From Fulvivirga sp. (GTDB lineage Bacteria; Bacteroidota; Bacteroidia; Cytophagales; Cyclobacteriaceae): 64,000 nucleotides of DNA. The notes beneath the pieces were generated by a model that was not told the origin of the DNA, ran no database searches, and saw only the letters and a list, made by a program, of their open reading frames with translations. Position numbers and translations under genes: made by a program. Below are positions 16,156-25,748 of this stretch, piece by piece (position 1 is the first letter of the stretch; each line of letters opens with the position of its first letter). The stretch is taken from NCBI GenBank assembly GCA_028280565.1, contig JANQLQ010000198.1:1-64000 (forward strand). Direction: 5' to 3'.

Positions 16156-18060
16156 ATGAGTAACAAGATACAAACGCTAAGCGGATACATTCATGAGTAT
16201 TCGAAAAGCATCCAGCAACCTGAAAATTTCTGGTCACGGGTGGCTGATTCCTTTCATTGGCAAAAACGATGGGATAAGGTAGTAGATTGGAATTTTGAAG
16301 AGCCCAGTGTAAAATGGTTCATCAATGCCAAACTGAACATCACGGAGAACATCCTGGAAAGGCATTTATATACCCTAGGTGATAAACCTGCCATCATTTG
16401 GGAACCCAACGATCCCGATGAAGAAGGAAGGATCATTACCTACCGTGAGTTATACGAAATGGTAAGCCAGTTTTCCAACGTGCTGAAAGCACAAGGTGTA
16501 GGGAAGGGAGACCGTGTGATCATTTACATGCCGATGGTCCCCGAGGCGGCTGTGGCTATGCTGGCCTGTGCTCGTATCGGGGCGGTTCATTCCGTGGTAT
16601 TTGCCGGTTTTTCTGCCCAGTCATTAAGCGATAGGATCAACGATTGTGAAGCTAAAATGGTGCTTACCTCTGACGGTAATGCCAGGGGGAACAAGACCAT
16701 CCCTGTAAAGGAAGTAGTGGACGAGGCGCTCCAATCCACCTCTTCTATTGAAAAAGTGATCGTACTCCAGCGCACCCGGCAGGCGGTGGAAATGCAGGCG
16801 GGACGCGACATTTGGTGGCATGAAGCCCTGGAGGGGGTTTCTAAAGAAAACAAAGCTGAGCCGATGGATTCCGAAGATATGCTCTTTATCCTCTACACTT
16901 CCGGCTCCACCGGGAAGCCAAAAGGTGTGGTACACACCTGCGGAGGGTACATGGTCTATACCAGCTATTCCTTCCAGAACGTTTTCCAATACAGCGTAGG
17001 GGATGTATACTGGTGTACCGCGGATATTGGCTGGATCACCGGTCACTCTTACATCGTGTATGGGCCACTACTGGCAGGTGCTACTACGTTGATGTTTGAA
17101 GGTGTACCTACTTATCCTAATGCCGGGAGGTTTTGGGAAATATGCGATAAATACCAAGTAAACCAGTTTTACACGGCGCCTACGGCCATCCGGGCATTAC
17201 AAGCTTTTGGTACCGAGCCCATTGAGCCGTATAAGCTAGACTCTTTGCGGGTGATCGGTTCCGTGGGTGAACCCATCAATGAAGAGGCCTGGCACTGGTA
17301 CCACGATCATGTGGGGAAAGGTAAATGCCCGGTGGTAGATACATGGTGGCAAACAGAAACAGGGGGCATCTTAGTGTCGCCCATAGCAGGAGTAACCCCT
17401 ACAAAACCAGCTTATGCTACACTGCCTTTACCCGGTGTACAGCCCGTTATTGTAGATAATGAAGGAAACGAGCTTACCGGCAATAGCGTAGAGGGGAACT
17501 TATGTATAAAATTCCCTTGGCCATCGATGTTACGTACCACGTATGGAGATCATGAAAGGTGCAGGCAAACCTATTTTTCGAGCTTTAAAGGATATTACTT
17601 TACCGGCGATGGGGTCAAAAGAGACGAAGACGGTTACTACCGCATCTTAGGCCGTGTGGACGATGTAATCAACGTTTCTGGCCATCGCATGGGTACGGCC
17701 GAAGTAGAAAATGCCATCAATGAGCACCCTAAGGTCATAGAATCTGCCGTAGTAGGTTACCCGCATGACATTAAAGGACAAGGCATTTACGCTTACGTGA
17801 TCTGCGATATGGAGGGACGTTCTGAAGAGAACCTTGTGAACGAGATCCGGGAGACTGTCACCAAGATCATCGGGCCTATTGCCAAGCCGGATAAGATCCA
17901 GATCGTACCCGGGCTGCCTAAGACGCGCTCCGGTAAGATCATGCGGAGGATATTGAGAAAGATCGCTTCAAAAGATCTTAGCAATATGGGTGATACCTCT
18001 ACGTTACTCAACCCCGAAGTGGTAGAACAGATCAAAGACGGGGCTATGGCCGTTTCCTAA
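16156..18060 (+). CDS. acs: Acetyl-CoA synthetase
   Basis: Acetate--CoA ligase (AMP-forming): acetate + ATP + CoA to acetyl-CoA + AMP + PPi. Length 634 aa, standard. The P-loop-like motif YTSGSTGKPKGVVH lies near residue 248, DTWWQTETGG near 395 (acetyl pocket Trp included), the hinge GRVDDVINVSGHRMGTAEVE near 512, and the acetylation-site Lys594 in TRSGKIMRR. It is in the same direction as the sensor kinase, the regulator and the transporter, with 21 bases to the preceding gene and 8 to the next, so it is the metabolic core of this acetate operon. Confidence 0.97.
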   Translation: MSNKIQTLSGYIHEYSKSIQQPENFWSRVADSFHWQKRWDKVVDWNFEEPSVKWFINAKLNITENILERHLYTLGDKPAIIWEPNDPDEEGRIITYRELYEMVSQFSNVLKAQGVGKGDRVIIYMPMVPEAAVAMLACARIGAVHSVVFAGFSAQSLSDRINDCEAKMVLTSDGNARGNKTIPVKEVVDEALQSTSSIEKVIVLQRTRQAVEMQAGRDIWWHEALEGVSKENKAEPMDSEDMLFILYTSGSTGKPKGVVHTCGGYMVYTSYSFQNVFQYSVGDVYWCTADIGWITGHSYIVYGPLLAGATTLMFEGVPTYPNAGRFWEICDKYQVNQFYTAPTAIRALQAFGTEPIEPYKLDSLRVIGSVGEPINEEAWHWYHDHVGKGKCPVVDTWWQTETGGILVSPIAGVTPTKPAYATLPLPGVQPVIVDNEGNELTGNSVEGNLCIKFPWPSMLRTTYGDHERCRQTYFSSFKGYYFTGDGVKRDEDGYYRILGRVDDVINVSGHRMGTAEVENAINEHPKVIESAVVGYPHDIKGQGIYAYVICDMEGRSEENLVNEIRETVTKIIGPIAKPDKIQIVPGLPKTRSGKIMRRILRKIASKDLSNMGDTSTLLNPEVVEQIKDGAMAVS

Positions 18061-18068
18061 GCACACGT

Positions 18069-19982
18069 ATGCCGGCGAATACTATCGTACATCGTGTCTT
18101 CGAGTTTCTCAGGAAATACCCTCCTTTTTCCTTGATGAAAGAGGACCGGTTACTGGAAATAGCCGCAAAAATAAAGATCAAATATGTAGACCGGGGGCAG
18201 GTCATTTTCGATGAAAATGACGCCCCCGGTGACTTTCTTTACTTGGTTCGGGAGGGCTCCGTAAGTCTTTCGCATAACGGGGAAACTGTAGATATCTGCG
18301 ATGAGGGTGATCTCTTCGGGGTACGATCTATGCTTAGCGGGAAGCCGTATCTTTTACGTGCGCTAAGCACTGCTGAATCCCTGCTTTATCTCATTCCTAT
18401 CCCTGGGTTTAAGGTTATCCTGGAACAGAATAGCCAAGTCGGGATGTATTTTGCAGCAGGTTTGGCCAGCGGCCAGGCCATATTGCGCGACGAACCTTCA
18501 AATTCTTCTATTGCCGATAAGTACCAGCTCAAAGCCTCACCGGCCATTATGGGCGCTGCTCCCGGGCATAAGACGCTCATCACCTGTAAAAAAAATGAGA
18601 CCATTAGTGATGTGGCCAAGGTCATGCGGCACCATAACATCGGCTCTATGGTCATCACTGGTGACCGCGGTGCCCCGATAGGCATTATCACAGATACCGA
18701 TCTCAGGAAAAAAGTGGCCACAGGAGAATATCCTGTGAATGTACCGGTGGAAGCTATCATGAATTCACCGGTGATCACCATGAAAAAGGGAGCTACACTT
18801 ATCGAAATGATGATCACTATGATGACGGGGCATATCCATCATCTATGCATTACAGAAGATGGTACGGACCAAAGCAAAGCAGTGGGAATTTATTCCGAAC
18901 GGGACATGCTGCTGGCCCAAGGTAATCACCCGGCCATTTTGGTAAAAGAGATATCGAAAGCCGGGACATTGCAACCCCTGCCGGCCCTCAGGGACAAAGC
19001 GGAAAAGCTACTCCAACAGTACCTCCAGCAAGGGGTGAGCATAAGTATCGTTGCCAAAGTCATGACGATCATCAATGATGTGCTGATCCGCAAGGCCATT
19101 TCTTTTGGGCTGGACGCTGTTTCTAAAGAGTTCAACGACCCAGGACTGAAATTTTGCTGGCTTTCTTTAGGAAGCGAAGGTCGCGAGGAACAGCTCCTAC
19201 GCACGGATGTAGACAATGCTATTTTGTATGAAAATCCTCCTGGGGATAAACGGGCGGAGGTAAAAGAGTATTTCCTGTCCCTAGGGCGATATGTAAATGA
19301 TGTATTGATGCAATGCGGTTTTGCAAAATGCCCGGCAGACATTATGGCGAGCAACCCGGCGTATTGCCTTTCATTACAGGAGTGGGAGCAAAAATTCTAC
19401 CGCTGGATCAACGCCCCGGACCCACAGGCACTCATGAATGGCACCATCTTTTTTGATTTTCGTGCGGTTTATGGAGATCCTGGTTTAGAAAAGTCCTTAC
19501 AGGAATACCTTGTTTCCAGTATGGCACAAGCAGGTACATTTATCAATCACCTGGCTAAAAATGCACTTCAAAATCCCCCGCCATTAACCTTTTTCAAAAA
19601 CTTTGTGGTAGAAAAAGGGGGGGAGCATAAAGATGAATTTGATGTCAAAAAAAGAGCTATGATGCCGCTCGCGGATGCCGCCCGTGTACTGATCTTACAT
19701 CACGGACACCCTACTGTACATCACACGGCGGAGCGCTTTAAAGAGCTGGCCGCCCTGGAGCCAAAACAGGCTGACCTTTTTAACGAGGCGGGTATGGCTT
19801 ATGAATGGCTGATGGGCCTACGGACCCGGTTTGGGCTGGCTCAACAAGATTCGGGAAGGTTCCTGCCCATTGAGTCGCTGAACAAGCTGGAAAAGCAAAT
19901 GTTGCGTAACTCCTTTGTTCCTATCAAAGAATTACAGAAGCTATTAGAAGTACGATTTCAGCTAGATTATTTCAGGACCTAA
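18069..19982 (+). CDS. cNMP-binding/CBS/DUF294 nucleotidyltransferase-like protein
   Basis: A 637-aa multidomain cytosolic protein. The cyclic-nucleotide-binding fold spans about residues 10-130 (RGQVIFDENDAPGDFLYLVR). A pair of CBS domains covers about 165-300 (IGSMVITGDRGAPIGIITDT; VGIYSERDM). The DUF294 nucleotidyltransferase-like domain is at about 320-480 with GSEGREEQLLRTDVDNAILY, the GS...DxD active-site pattern. DUF294_C occupies the rest. Homologues commonly sit next to acs/actP-type genes with a DEDDh exonuclease, as here. A uridylyltransferase-like signal role linked to acetate uptake is inferred; the true reaction is unknown. Confidence 0.88.
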   Translation: MPANTIVHRVFEFLRKYPPFSLMKEDRLLEIAAKIKIKYVDRGQVIFDENDAPGDFLYLVREGSVSLSHNGETVDICDEGDLFGVRSMLSGKPYLLRALSTAESLLYLIPIPGFKVILEQNSQVGMYFAAGLASGQAILRDEPSNSSIADKYQLKASPAIMGAAPGHKTLITCKKNETISDVAKVMRHHNIGSMVITGDRGAPIGIITDTDLRKKVATGEYPVNVPVEAIMNSPVITMKKGATLIEMMITMMTGHIHHLCITEDGTDQSKAVGIYSERDMLLAQGNHPAILVKEISKAGTLQPLPALRDKAEKLLQQYLQQGVSISIVAKVMTIINDVLIRKAISFGLDAVSKEFNDPGLKFCWLSLGSEGREEQLLRTDVDNAILYENPPGDKRAEVKEYFLSLGRYVNDVLMQCGFAKCPADIMASNPAYCLSLQEWEQKFYRWINAPDPQALMNGTIFFDFRAVYGDPGLEKSLQEYLVSSMAQAGTFINHLAKNALQNPPPLTFFKNFVVEKGGEHKDEFDVKKRAMMPLADAARVLILHHGHPTVHHTAERFKELAALEPKQADLFNEAGMAYEWLMGLRTRFGLAQQDSGRFLPIESLNKLEKQMLRNSFVPIKELQKLLEVRFQLDYFRT

Positions 19983-20671
19983 TGTTTCGCTTTTTTTCCA
20001 AACCAAAAAACCTTCCTCCTTTTTTAGAAGAATATGAGAGACTGTGCGCCATAAAAGTGCGTCCTGCCACACCAGTGGAAGAATTAAAATTCATCGTTTT
20101 TGATACGGAAACCACGGGCTTGGACCTTACCCGTGCAAAGATGCTTTCTTTTGGCGGTATAGCGGTAAGCGATAGAACCGTGGACCTGGCGGATAGCCTG
20201 GAAATCATTTTTCAGCAGCCAGGTATATCAGTGAAAGAAACAGCGGATATCCATGGTATCCTGAGGTCACATGCTGAAAAAGGGGTTTCATCACTGGAAG
20301 CCCTCCGGCAGATCATTGAATTCATAGGCAATGCTATACTGGTGGCCCACCATGTCGAGTTTGATAGGAAAATACTTGAAAAAACATTACAGCAAGAGTT
20401 CCCAGCGGCTAAGCTTAAAAATAAGGTGATCGACACCGCGGAACTTGCTCTACGCTTGGAACACTTTAACGATGACTATGTCTACAAAACCGGGGACTAC
20501 ACGCTGGATGCCTTATGCCAAAGATATCATCTTGCCCCTGATGACCGGCACACCGCGGCCGGCGATGCTTTCATCACCTCGAAGCTATTTGTAAAACTAT
20601 TAGGAAGGTGTAAGGCCCGGAAAATTTTCTCCTTCAAAGACTTGATGAAAAAACGTGGTTTTTTTGAGTAG
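19982..20671 (+). CDS. DEDDh 3'-5' exonuclease (DNA Pol III epsilon-like)
   Basis: A 229-aa exonuclease. Exo I is FDTETTGLDL (Asp, Glu) near residue 40; Exo II is in LVAHHVEFDRKIL near 119; Exo III is HTAAGDAF, which has the His and Asp of the DEDDh group. It starts one base inside the stop of the DUF294 gene (TAATG), so the pair is coupled. The exonuclease-DUF294 pairing beside acs recurs in many bacteria. Its DNA or nucleotide substrate is unknown; it is shorter than DnaQ and lacks a clear PolC-binding tail, so I would not call it dnaQ. Confidence 0.88.
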   Translation: MFRFFSKPKNLPPFLEEYERLCAIKVRPATPVEELKFIVFDTETTGLDLTRAKMLSFGGIAVSDRTVDLADSLEIIFQQPGISVKETADIHGILRSHAEKGVSSLEALRQIIEFIGNAILVAHHVEFDRKILEKTLQQEFPAAKLKNKVIDTAELALRLEHFNDDYVYKTGDYTLDALCQRYHLAPDDRHTAAGDAFITSKLFVKLLGRCKARKIFSFKDLMKKRGFFE

Positions 20672-20957
20672 TAGATCTCCTAATATAAGCTTTAGCTAAA
20701 TGGTTTAACCGCAAAGATCGCGGAGGAGACCGCTGAGGGTCGCAGAGATGAAGAGGGTGAGGGTTTGATACAGGTGGCGTAATTTCTATGCTAGTCAGCG
20801 ATAGAACCGTTTCGCCCATACCCGGATTTGACTATCCAATCGGGAACCTACTGCTTGGATAACAATTGAGTCGAATATCAATTTTCCCAAGAGTATCACC
20901 CATCTAGGAACTAAATCAATGAGGTCCAATAATTGCCGGGAATGAATAACCCACTCC
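20672..20957. other. Intergenic region with repeat D copy
   Basis: No gene is seen. 20702-20750 repeats the AACCGCAAAG...CGCTGAGGGTCGCAGAG motif also present at 3366-3412. The region lies between the converging exonuclease and frr genes. No strong terminator hairpin was recognised. Confidence 0.45.
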
Positions 20958-21518
20958 CTAAACTGTCATGATCTCCTCTTCCTTTTTATGCAGGATATCG
21001 TCCACCTTTTTCGTATGCTCATCCGTTAGGTGCTGTACTTGGTCTTCCGCTCTTTTGATATCATCTTCTGAGGCCCCGTCTTTTTGAAGCTGTTTTAGGG
21101 CGTCATTGGTTTCTTTGCGGGCATTTCGGATGCTTATCTTGCCCAATTCGCCTTCGTGCTTGACCTGTTTTACCAGCGCTTGCCGTCGCTCTTCGGTGAG
21201 TATAGGGATATTGATGATCACCTGTTCGCCATCATTTTGAGGATTCAGCCCTAGGTCGCTATTTATGATAGCCTTTTCTATTTCGGGGATCAGGCTCTTT
21301 TCCCAGGGTTTGACCATCAACGTTCTCGCGTCTGGGGTAGTGACAGAGGCCGTCTGGTTCAAAGGCGTAGAACTACCATAATAATCTACCATTATACTAT
21401 CCAGCATGTTGGCAGAAGCTTTACCGGCTCTTATTTTTAGCAATTCTCCCACCAAATGCTTTATCGCTTTCTCCATCGATTCCTTAGCTTCATCGAGGTA
21501 CAACTGGATCTCTTCCAT
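20958..21518 (-). CDS. frr: Ribosome recycling factor
   Basis: RRF separates the 70S post-termination complex together with EF-G. Length 186 aa, normal. Conserved parts are present: LLKIRAGKASANMLDSIMVD (first long helix), YYGSSTPLNQTASVTTPDAR (domain II), and NIPILTEERRQALVKQVK with RNARKE. It follows pyrH at 37 bases, the classical pyrH-frr order, and shares its promoter at 22292. Confidence 0.97.
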   Translation of the reverse strand: MEEIQLYLDEAKESMEKAIKHLVGELLKIRAGKASANMLDSIMVDYYGSSTPLNQTASVTTPDARTLMVKPWEKSLIPEIEKAIINSDLGLNPQNDGEQVIINIPILTEERRQALVKQVKHEGELGKISIRNARKETNDALKQLQKDGASEDDIKRAEDQVQHLTDEHTKKVDDILHKKEEEIMTV

Positions 21519-21555
21519 ATCAGGTCGTTATCTTAATGACTAATAAACTAAAATT

Positions 21556-22260
21556 CTATTTTATCAACGTGCCTGCCGTCTCTCCTTTCATGATATTCAG
21601 CAAGTTGCCCGGTTTGTTCATGTCAAATACGATGATAGGCAGGTTATTTTCTTGGCAAAGGGTGAATGCTGTCATATCCATAATACTCAAATTCTTTTCA
21701 TAGGCCTCCTGGAAAGACAACTCTTGGTACCTTGTGGCTGTAGGATCTTTTTCCGGGTCAGCGGTGTATACACCGTCCACTCGTGTGCCTTTCAGCACTA
21801 CGTCGGCTTGGATCTCTATGGCCCTAAGGCTGGCGGTGGAGTCCGTGGTAAAATAAGGGTTCCCGATACCCGCACCGAAAATCACGATCCTACCTTTTTC
21901 CAGGTGCCGTATGGCACGTCTCCTGATGAAGGGCTCACAAACCTGCTCCATCTTAATTCCTGACATCAAGCGTGTGTAAAGCCCAGCGCTTTCTAAAGCG
22001 CTCTGGAGCGCCATTCCATTGATCACCGTGGCCAGCATCCCCATGTAATCTCCTTGTACCCTTTCTATGCCAGAAGCCTCGGCCTGTACACCCCGGAAAA
22101 TATTGCCCCCTCCAATAACAATGGCAATCTCAACATCTTCCTCTTTTACTGCCCTGATCTCTTCTGTATACTGCTTTAAACGATTCGGATCTATGCCATA
22201 CTGGCCCGATCCCATTAGCGATTCACCGCTTAGTTTGAGTAATATTCGCTTGTACCTCAT
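21556..22260 (-). CDS. pyrH: UMP kinase
   Basis: Phosphorylates UMP to UDP with ATP; a hexameric amino-acid-kinase-fold enzyme of pyrimidine synthesis. Length 234 aa. Markers are [13 protein letters not shown] at the N-terminus, [45 protein letters not shown] and [13 protein letters not shown]. It is the first gene of a pyrH-frr operon. Confidence 0.97.
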   Translation of the reverse strand: MRYKRILLKLSGESLMGSGQYGIDPNRLKQYTEEIRAVKEEDVEIAIVIGGGNIFRGVQAEASGIERVQGDYMGMLATVINGMALQSALESAGLYTRLMSGIKMEQVCEPFIRRRAIRHLEKGRIVIFGAGIGNPYFTTDSTASLRAIEIQADVVLKGTRVDGVYTADPEKDPTATRYQELSFQEAYEKNLSIMDMTAFTLCQENNLPIIVFDMNKPGNLLNIMKGETAGTLIK

Positions 22261-22291
22261 GGAGTGGGAGAAACATTAATACAAAATTTCA

Positions 22292-22299
22292 CAAATATA
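22292..22299 (-). promoter_or_regulatory. -7 promoter element for pyrH-frr
   Basis: On the minus strand TATATTTG, a full match to TAnnTTTG, lies 31 bases upstream of the pyrH ATG. A TTG at the expected -33 spacing is not evident. Confidence 0.5.
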
Positions 22300-22332
22300 A
22301 CAGGGTTAGATAAATATTAAGGATTGGTAGTG

Positions 22333-22827
22333 TTAAAATTGAATGATGACCTGGTTTTTCTCTACGCTATCCCCTTGCGAAGCTACGATAGACTTTACTG
22401 TACCGTCACCCGGGGCTTTGATCACATTTTCCATTTTCATAGCCTCCAGTATCAAAAGCGGATCACCCTTTTTCACTTCCTGCCCTTCGCTCACTTCTAT
22501 CGATAGGATCAGCCCAGGCATAGGCGCTTTCACGTCGTTCAACTTGGTGCTGCTGGCTTTGTCAATTCCTAGTTTTTCCAAAAGCAGGTCCAATTTATCC
22601 TGGACCTTTACAGGATATTTTCTGCCGTTGATCTTAAAAACGATCTCTTTCTCCTCGGGGTTAAAACTTGCCACTTCCACATTGTAAGAGACATCATTTT
22701 TAATGACGTGGTAATTATTCTCTTGTAGTTTGGAAAGGTCCCATTGAAATTCCTCGTCGTCAAGGATTATTTTGTTATCAAGGAAATTAACGTTGAACTC
22801 TTTGGCGCTGGTTTTTACTTTATACAT
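22333..22827 (-). CDS. Biotin carboxyl carrier protein (acyl-CoA/pyruvate carboxylase)
   Basis: A 164-aa protein whose C-terminal ~75 residues form a biotinyl domain with EAMKMENVIKAP; the Lys is the biotin site (about residue 132). PMPGLILSIEVSEGQEVKKG precedes it. The N-terminal ~90 residues form a mostly beta region (NGRKYPVKVQDKLDLLLEKL) as found in Bacteroidota biotin carriers of acyl-CoA carboxylases. The carboxylase and carboxyltransferase subunits are not adjacent. It has its own promoter at 22848-22878. The exact partner (propionyl-, methylcrotonyl- or acetyl-CoA carboxylase) cannot be told. Confidence 0.9.
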   Translation of the reverse strand: MYKVKTSAKEFNVNFLDNKIILDDEEFQWDLSKLQENNYHVIKNDVSYNVEVASFNPEEKEIVFKINGRKYPVKVQDKLDLLLEKLGIDKASSTKLNDVKAPMPGLILSIEVSEGQEVKKGDPLLILEAMKMENVIKAPGDGTVKSIVASQGDSVEKNQVIIQF

Positions 22828-22847
22828 GGCTCATAAATTGGATTGTC

Positions 22848-22878
22848 CAAATATAGCCGCTTTGGTGTCAAGAGCCAA
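22848..22878 (-). promoter_or_regulatory. Promoter of the biotin carrier gene
   Basis: On the minus strand TTG, 20 bases, then TATATTTG: an excellent Bacteroidota -33/-7 pair, with the -7 element ending 20 bases before the ATG. Confidence 0.7.
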
Positions 22879-22952
22879 TAATGTTGGCTAAACCCCGTCA
22901 ATTAAATGTTAAATCAGTTCCTTCTTTTCTTAACGTTGTTTTAATTTGCATC

Positions 22953-23068
22953 AAAAGGGGTGCCTTATCGCCATACCAGGTGGTTTAAAGAAAGGCTGAG
23001 ATTATACCCAAGGTCCTATTCTTCAACGGGGCCGTAACCTGATCCAGGTAATGCTGGCGTAGGGAGGT
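22953..23068 (+). promoter_or_regulatory. TPP riboswitch
   Basis: The conserved thi-box strings appear in order: GGGGTGCC at 22957, GGCTGAGATTATACCC at about 22995-23010, ACCTGATCCAGGTAATGC at about 23037-23054, and TGGCGTAGGGA. The P3 arm is longer than minimal. Downstream, CGGGA and TCCCG (about 23080-23101) form a hairpin without a U-tract, which could serve as the expression platform at the level of translation. It precedes the TonB-dependent receptor at 23128, so that receptor is predicted to be made when thiamin pyrophosphate is scarce. Confidence 0.93.
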
Positions 23069-23127
23069 ATGTTAAAATTCGGGATGATCCCCTACTCCCG
23101 ATTTGGTATGACACAAAGGGATTAAAA

Positions 23128-25599
23128 ATGAAAAGTTTGTTAATGGCAGTTCCATTACTGCTGAATGCCTTCATTTCTTTTGGGCAGTTCAATGTTTCCG
23201 GGCGAGTCACGGACTCCGAAACAGGTGAGCCTCTCATGGGGGCTAATGTCTTATTACTAGGCACGTCGAAAGCTACTGCGCCCGGACCGGGAGGTAGGTT
23301 TATCCTTGAAAACGTTTCCAAAGGAGCCTATACGTTAAGGATCACCCATATAGGTTTTGTAACGCAAGAAAAGACGGTGGAGGTAAGTAGCGATGTCGTA
23401 CTTGGCGACCTGGCCCTTGCTCCGAGCAGCTATATGACGGACGAGGTGATCGTAAATGCTACCCGGGCCGATGAAAACACACCCGTTACCTATACTTTCG
23501 TAGACCGGCAGGCCATTAAAAAACAGAACTTTGGCCAGGACTTGCCTTTCGTACTGAACTTTACCCCTTCTTTGGTCACCACGTCCGATGCCGGGGCCGG
23601 GGTAGGGTATACAGGCCTAAGAATACGTGGCTCCGATGCCACCAGGATCAACGTGACCATCAACGGGATCCCCTTGAATGATAGTGAGTCGCAAGGCGTG
23701 TTTTGGGTGAATACCCCGGATATTGCATCGTCTACGGAAAACATACAAATACAACGAGGAGTAGGTACCAGTACCAACGGCGCCGGTGCCTTCGGGGCTA
23801 CGATCAATTTACAGACCAATACGCGTAAAGATGCCGCGTACGCCGAGGTGGTAAATGCCGTAGGGTCGTTCAACACCCTCAGGCATACCGTGGAATTTGG
23901 TAGTGGCCTGATCGACGATAAATGGACCTTCGATGGCCGGCTCTCCAAGATCACATCGGATGGCTATATCGATCGTGCATCTTCTGATCTGCAAAGCTAT
24001 TACCTATCCGGGGGATATTATGGGGAAAAAACGTTGATCAAAGCCATTGTCTTTGGCGGTAGGGAGCGTACGTACCAGTCTTGGTACGGTACGCCGGAAG
24101 CAGTGCTGGAGCGTGATCCCGAAGGTATCGAAGCGGTGATCATCAACAACGGCCTCAATGAACAACAGGCAGAAAATATGCGCACGGCCGGAAGAACCTT
24201 CAACTGGTACTTGTACGAAGACCAGGTGGACAACTATCAGCAAGATCACTACCAGCTCCATCTCTCGCAAACGCTGGCCAATAGCCTTACAGGTAATGTG
24301 GCCTTGCACTATACCTATGGCCGCGGGTACTTCGAGGAATTCCGGGAAAATGACAGTTTCTCCGGGTATGGGCTTCCGAACGTGATCATTAGCAATGACA
24401 CCATACAAAACGCTGATTTTGTGAGGAGAAGGTGGCTGGATAACCATTTTTATGGGTTCACCTACTCGCTGGCCTACGAAAACACTAAGACAGATATAGT
24501 ACTGGGTGGAGGCTATAACGAATACGACGGCGACCATTTTGGAGAGATCATTTGGACCGAGTTTGGTCAGAACGCTTTTATTGAAGATCGCTATTATGAA
24601 AATGTGGGTAGGAAGCAGGATTTCAACACCTACATAAAAGCAAATTATCAATTATCGGACCGTCTTAATGTATTTGCTGACTTGCAATACAGGAACATCG
24701 GTTACACCATAGAGGGCGTATTCGATGAACGTGACCCTTCGGGCAATGATATCATCCTTGATGTCGATGAAAACTATAATTTCTTTAACCCCAAATTTGG
24801 GTTGACTTACCAATTGGACCAGGGAGCGCTGTATACCTCTTATGCTGTGAGTAATCGTGAGCCGATCCGGTCTGATTTTGTCGATTCCAGGAGACCGCCT
24901 GAACATGAAACCTTGAGGAACTTGGAATTAGGCTACCGATTTTCAAGGGCAAGCTCACAGTTTTCGGCAAACCTTTATTACATGGACTATAAGAACCAGC
25001 TGGTATTGACAGGTGGCTTGAACAACGTGGGAGGATCCTTACGGACCAACGTAGACCGGAGCTACCGTGCCGGGATAGAGCTGGAAGGCGCCGTGGCGCT
25101 CTCACCCAAACTGAGATGGAATGCCAACGTAGCTTTAAGCAGGAACAAGATCGATACGTACGTAGAAGAGCTTAACGATTATGGGGTAAACTTTGACCAA
25201 CAAGAAAACTTTGTCACTGCCGAGTTCAATGATACGGATATTGCCTTTTCGCCGAACGTAATTGCCGGGTCGCAGCTTAGCTATATACTCTTTAACTCGT
25301 TTGAGGTCAGCCTGCTTACAAAGTATGTAGGCGAACAGTTTTTAGACAATACCTCTAACGATGATAGGACCATCGACGCCTATTTTACTAACGACCTAAG
25401 ATTCAACTATTCCATAAAAACGAACTTTATCCAAGAGATCGGGCTCAATTTATTGGTCAATAATGTGTTCAGTGAAATGTATTCTTCTAACGGGTACACG
25501 TTCGGGTATTTTGCCGGGCAGGATTTCGAGGTAAGAGAAAATTATTTTTATCCCCAAGCGCCTCGGAATTTTCTGTTTTCGGTGATGCTTAGGTTTTGA
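23128..25599 (+). CDS. TonB-dependent receptor under TPP riboswitch control
   Basis: An 823-aa outer-membrane receptor. Signal peptide (MKSLLMAVPLLLNAFISFGQ), a carboxypeptidase-regulatory-like domain (FNVSGRVTDSETGEPLMGAN, about residues 21-105), a plug with LRIRGSDATRINVTINGIPL near 165, and a 22-stranded-type barrel ending in the aromatic terminal strand NFLFSVMLRF. The riboswitch directly upstream implies uptake of thiamin or a precursor. Thiamin-linked receptors (OMR1-type) are known in Bacteroidota, often followed by an inner-membrane PnuT-like carrier; none follows here, so the partner must be elsewhere. It has no SusD partner. Confidence 0.92.
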   Translation: MKSLLMAVPLLLNAFISFGQFNVSGRVTDSETGEPLMGANVLLLGTSKATAPGPGGRFILENVSKGAYTLRITHIGFVTQEKTVEVSSDVVLGDLALAPSSYMTDEVIVNATRADENTPVTYTFVDRQAIKKQNFGQDLPFVLNFTPSLVTTSDAGAGVGYTGLRIRGSDATRINVTINGIPLNDSESQGVFWVNTPDIASSTENIQIQRGVGTSTNGAGAFGATINLQTNTRKDAAYAEVVNAVGSFNTLRHTVEFGSGLIDDKWTFDGRLSKITSDGYIDRASSDLQSYYLSGGYYGEKTLIKAIVFGGRERTYQSWYGTPEAVLERDPEGIEAVIINNGLNEQQAENMRTAGRTFNWYLYEDQVDNYQQDHYQLHLSQTLANSLTGNVALHYTYGRGYFEEFRENDSFSGYGLPNVIISNDTIQNADFVRRRWLDNHFYGFTYSLAYENTKTDIVLGGGYNEYDGDHFGEIIWTEFGQNAFIEDRYYENVGRKQDFNTYIKANYQLSDRLNVFADLQYRNIGYTIEGVFDERDPSGNDIILDVDENYNFFNPKFGLTYQLDQGALYTSYAVSNREPIRSDFVDSRRPPEHETLRNLELGYRFSRASSQFSANLYYMDYKNQLVLTGGLNNVGGSLRTNVDRSYRAGIELEGAVALSPKLRWNANVALSRNKIDTYVEELNDYGVNFDQQENFVTAEFNDTDIAFSPNVIAGSQLSYILFNSFEVSLLTKYVGEQFLDNTSNDDRTIDAYFTNDLRFNYSIKTNFIQEIGLNLLVNNVFSEMYSSNGYTFGYFAGQDFEVRENYFYPQAPRNFLFSVMLRF

Positions 25600-25748
25600 A
25601 CAGAAGATTTGGTAAACCACCTTCCAACGCAGGCCAATGCTGTTTCGTTAAGACTAATACTCACCCTTAAACCCCTAAAGAGGAATCGACTGTCGGTAGA
25701 TTGCTCCTTTAATAAGGTAGGGGGTATGATGGGTAGGCTGCTAAATCC

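Noticed and set aside
24004-24651. 215-codon antisense frame inside the TonB receptor gene
   Set aside because: A shadow of a convincing gene; no homology pattern and no promoter.
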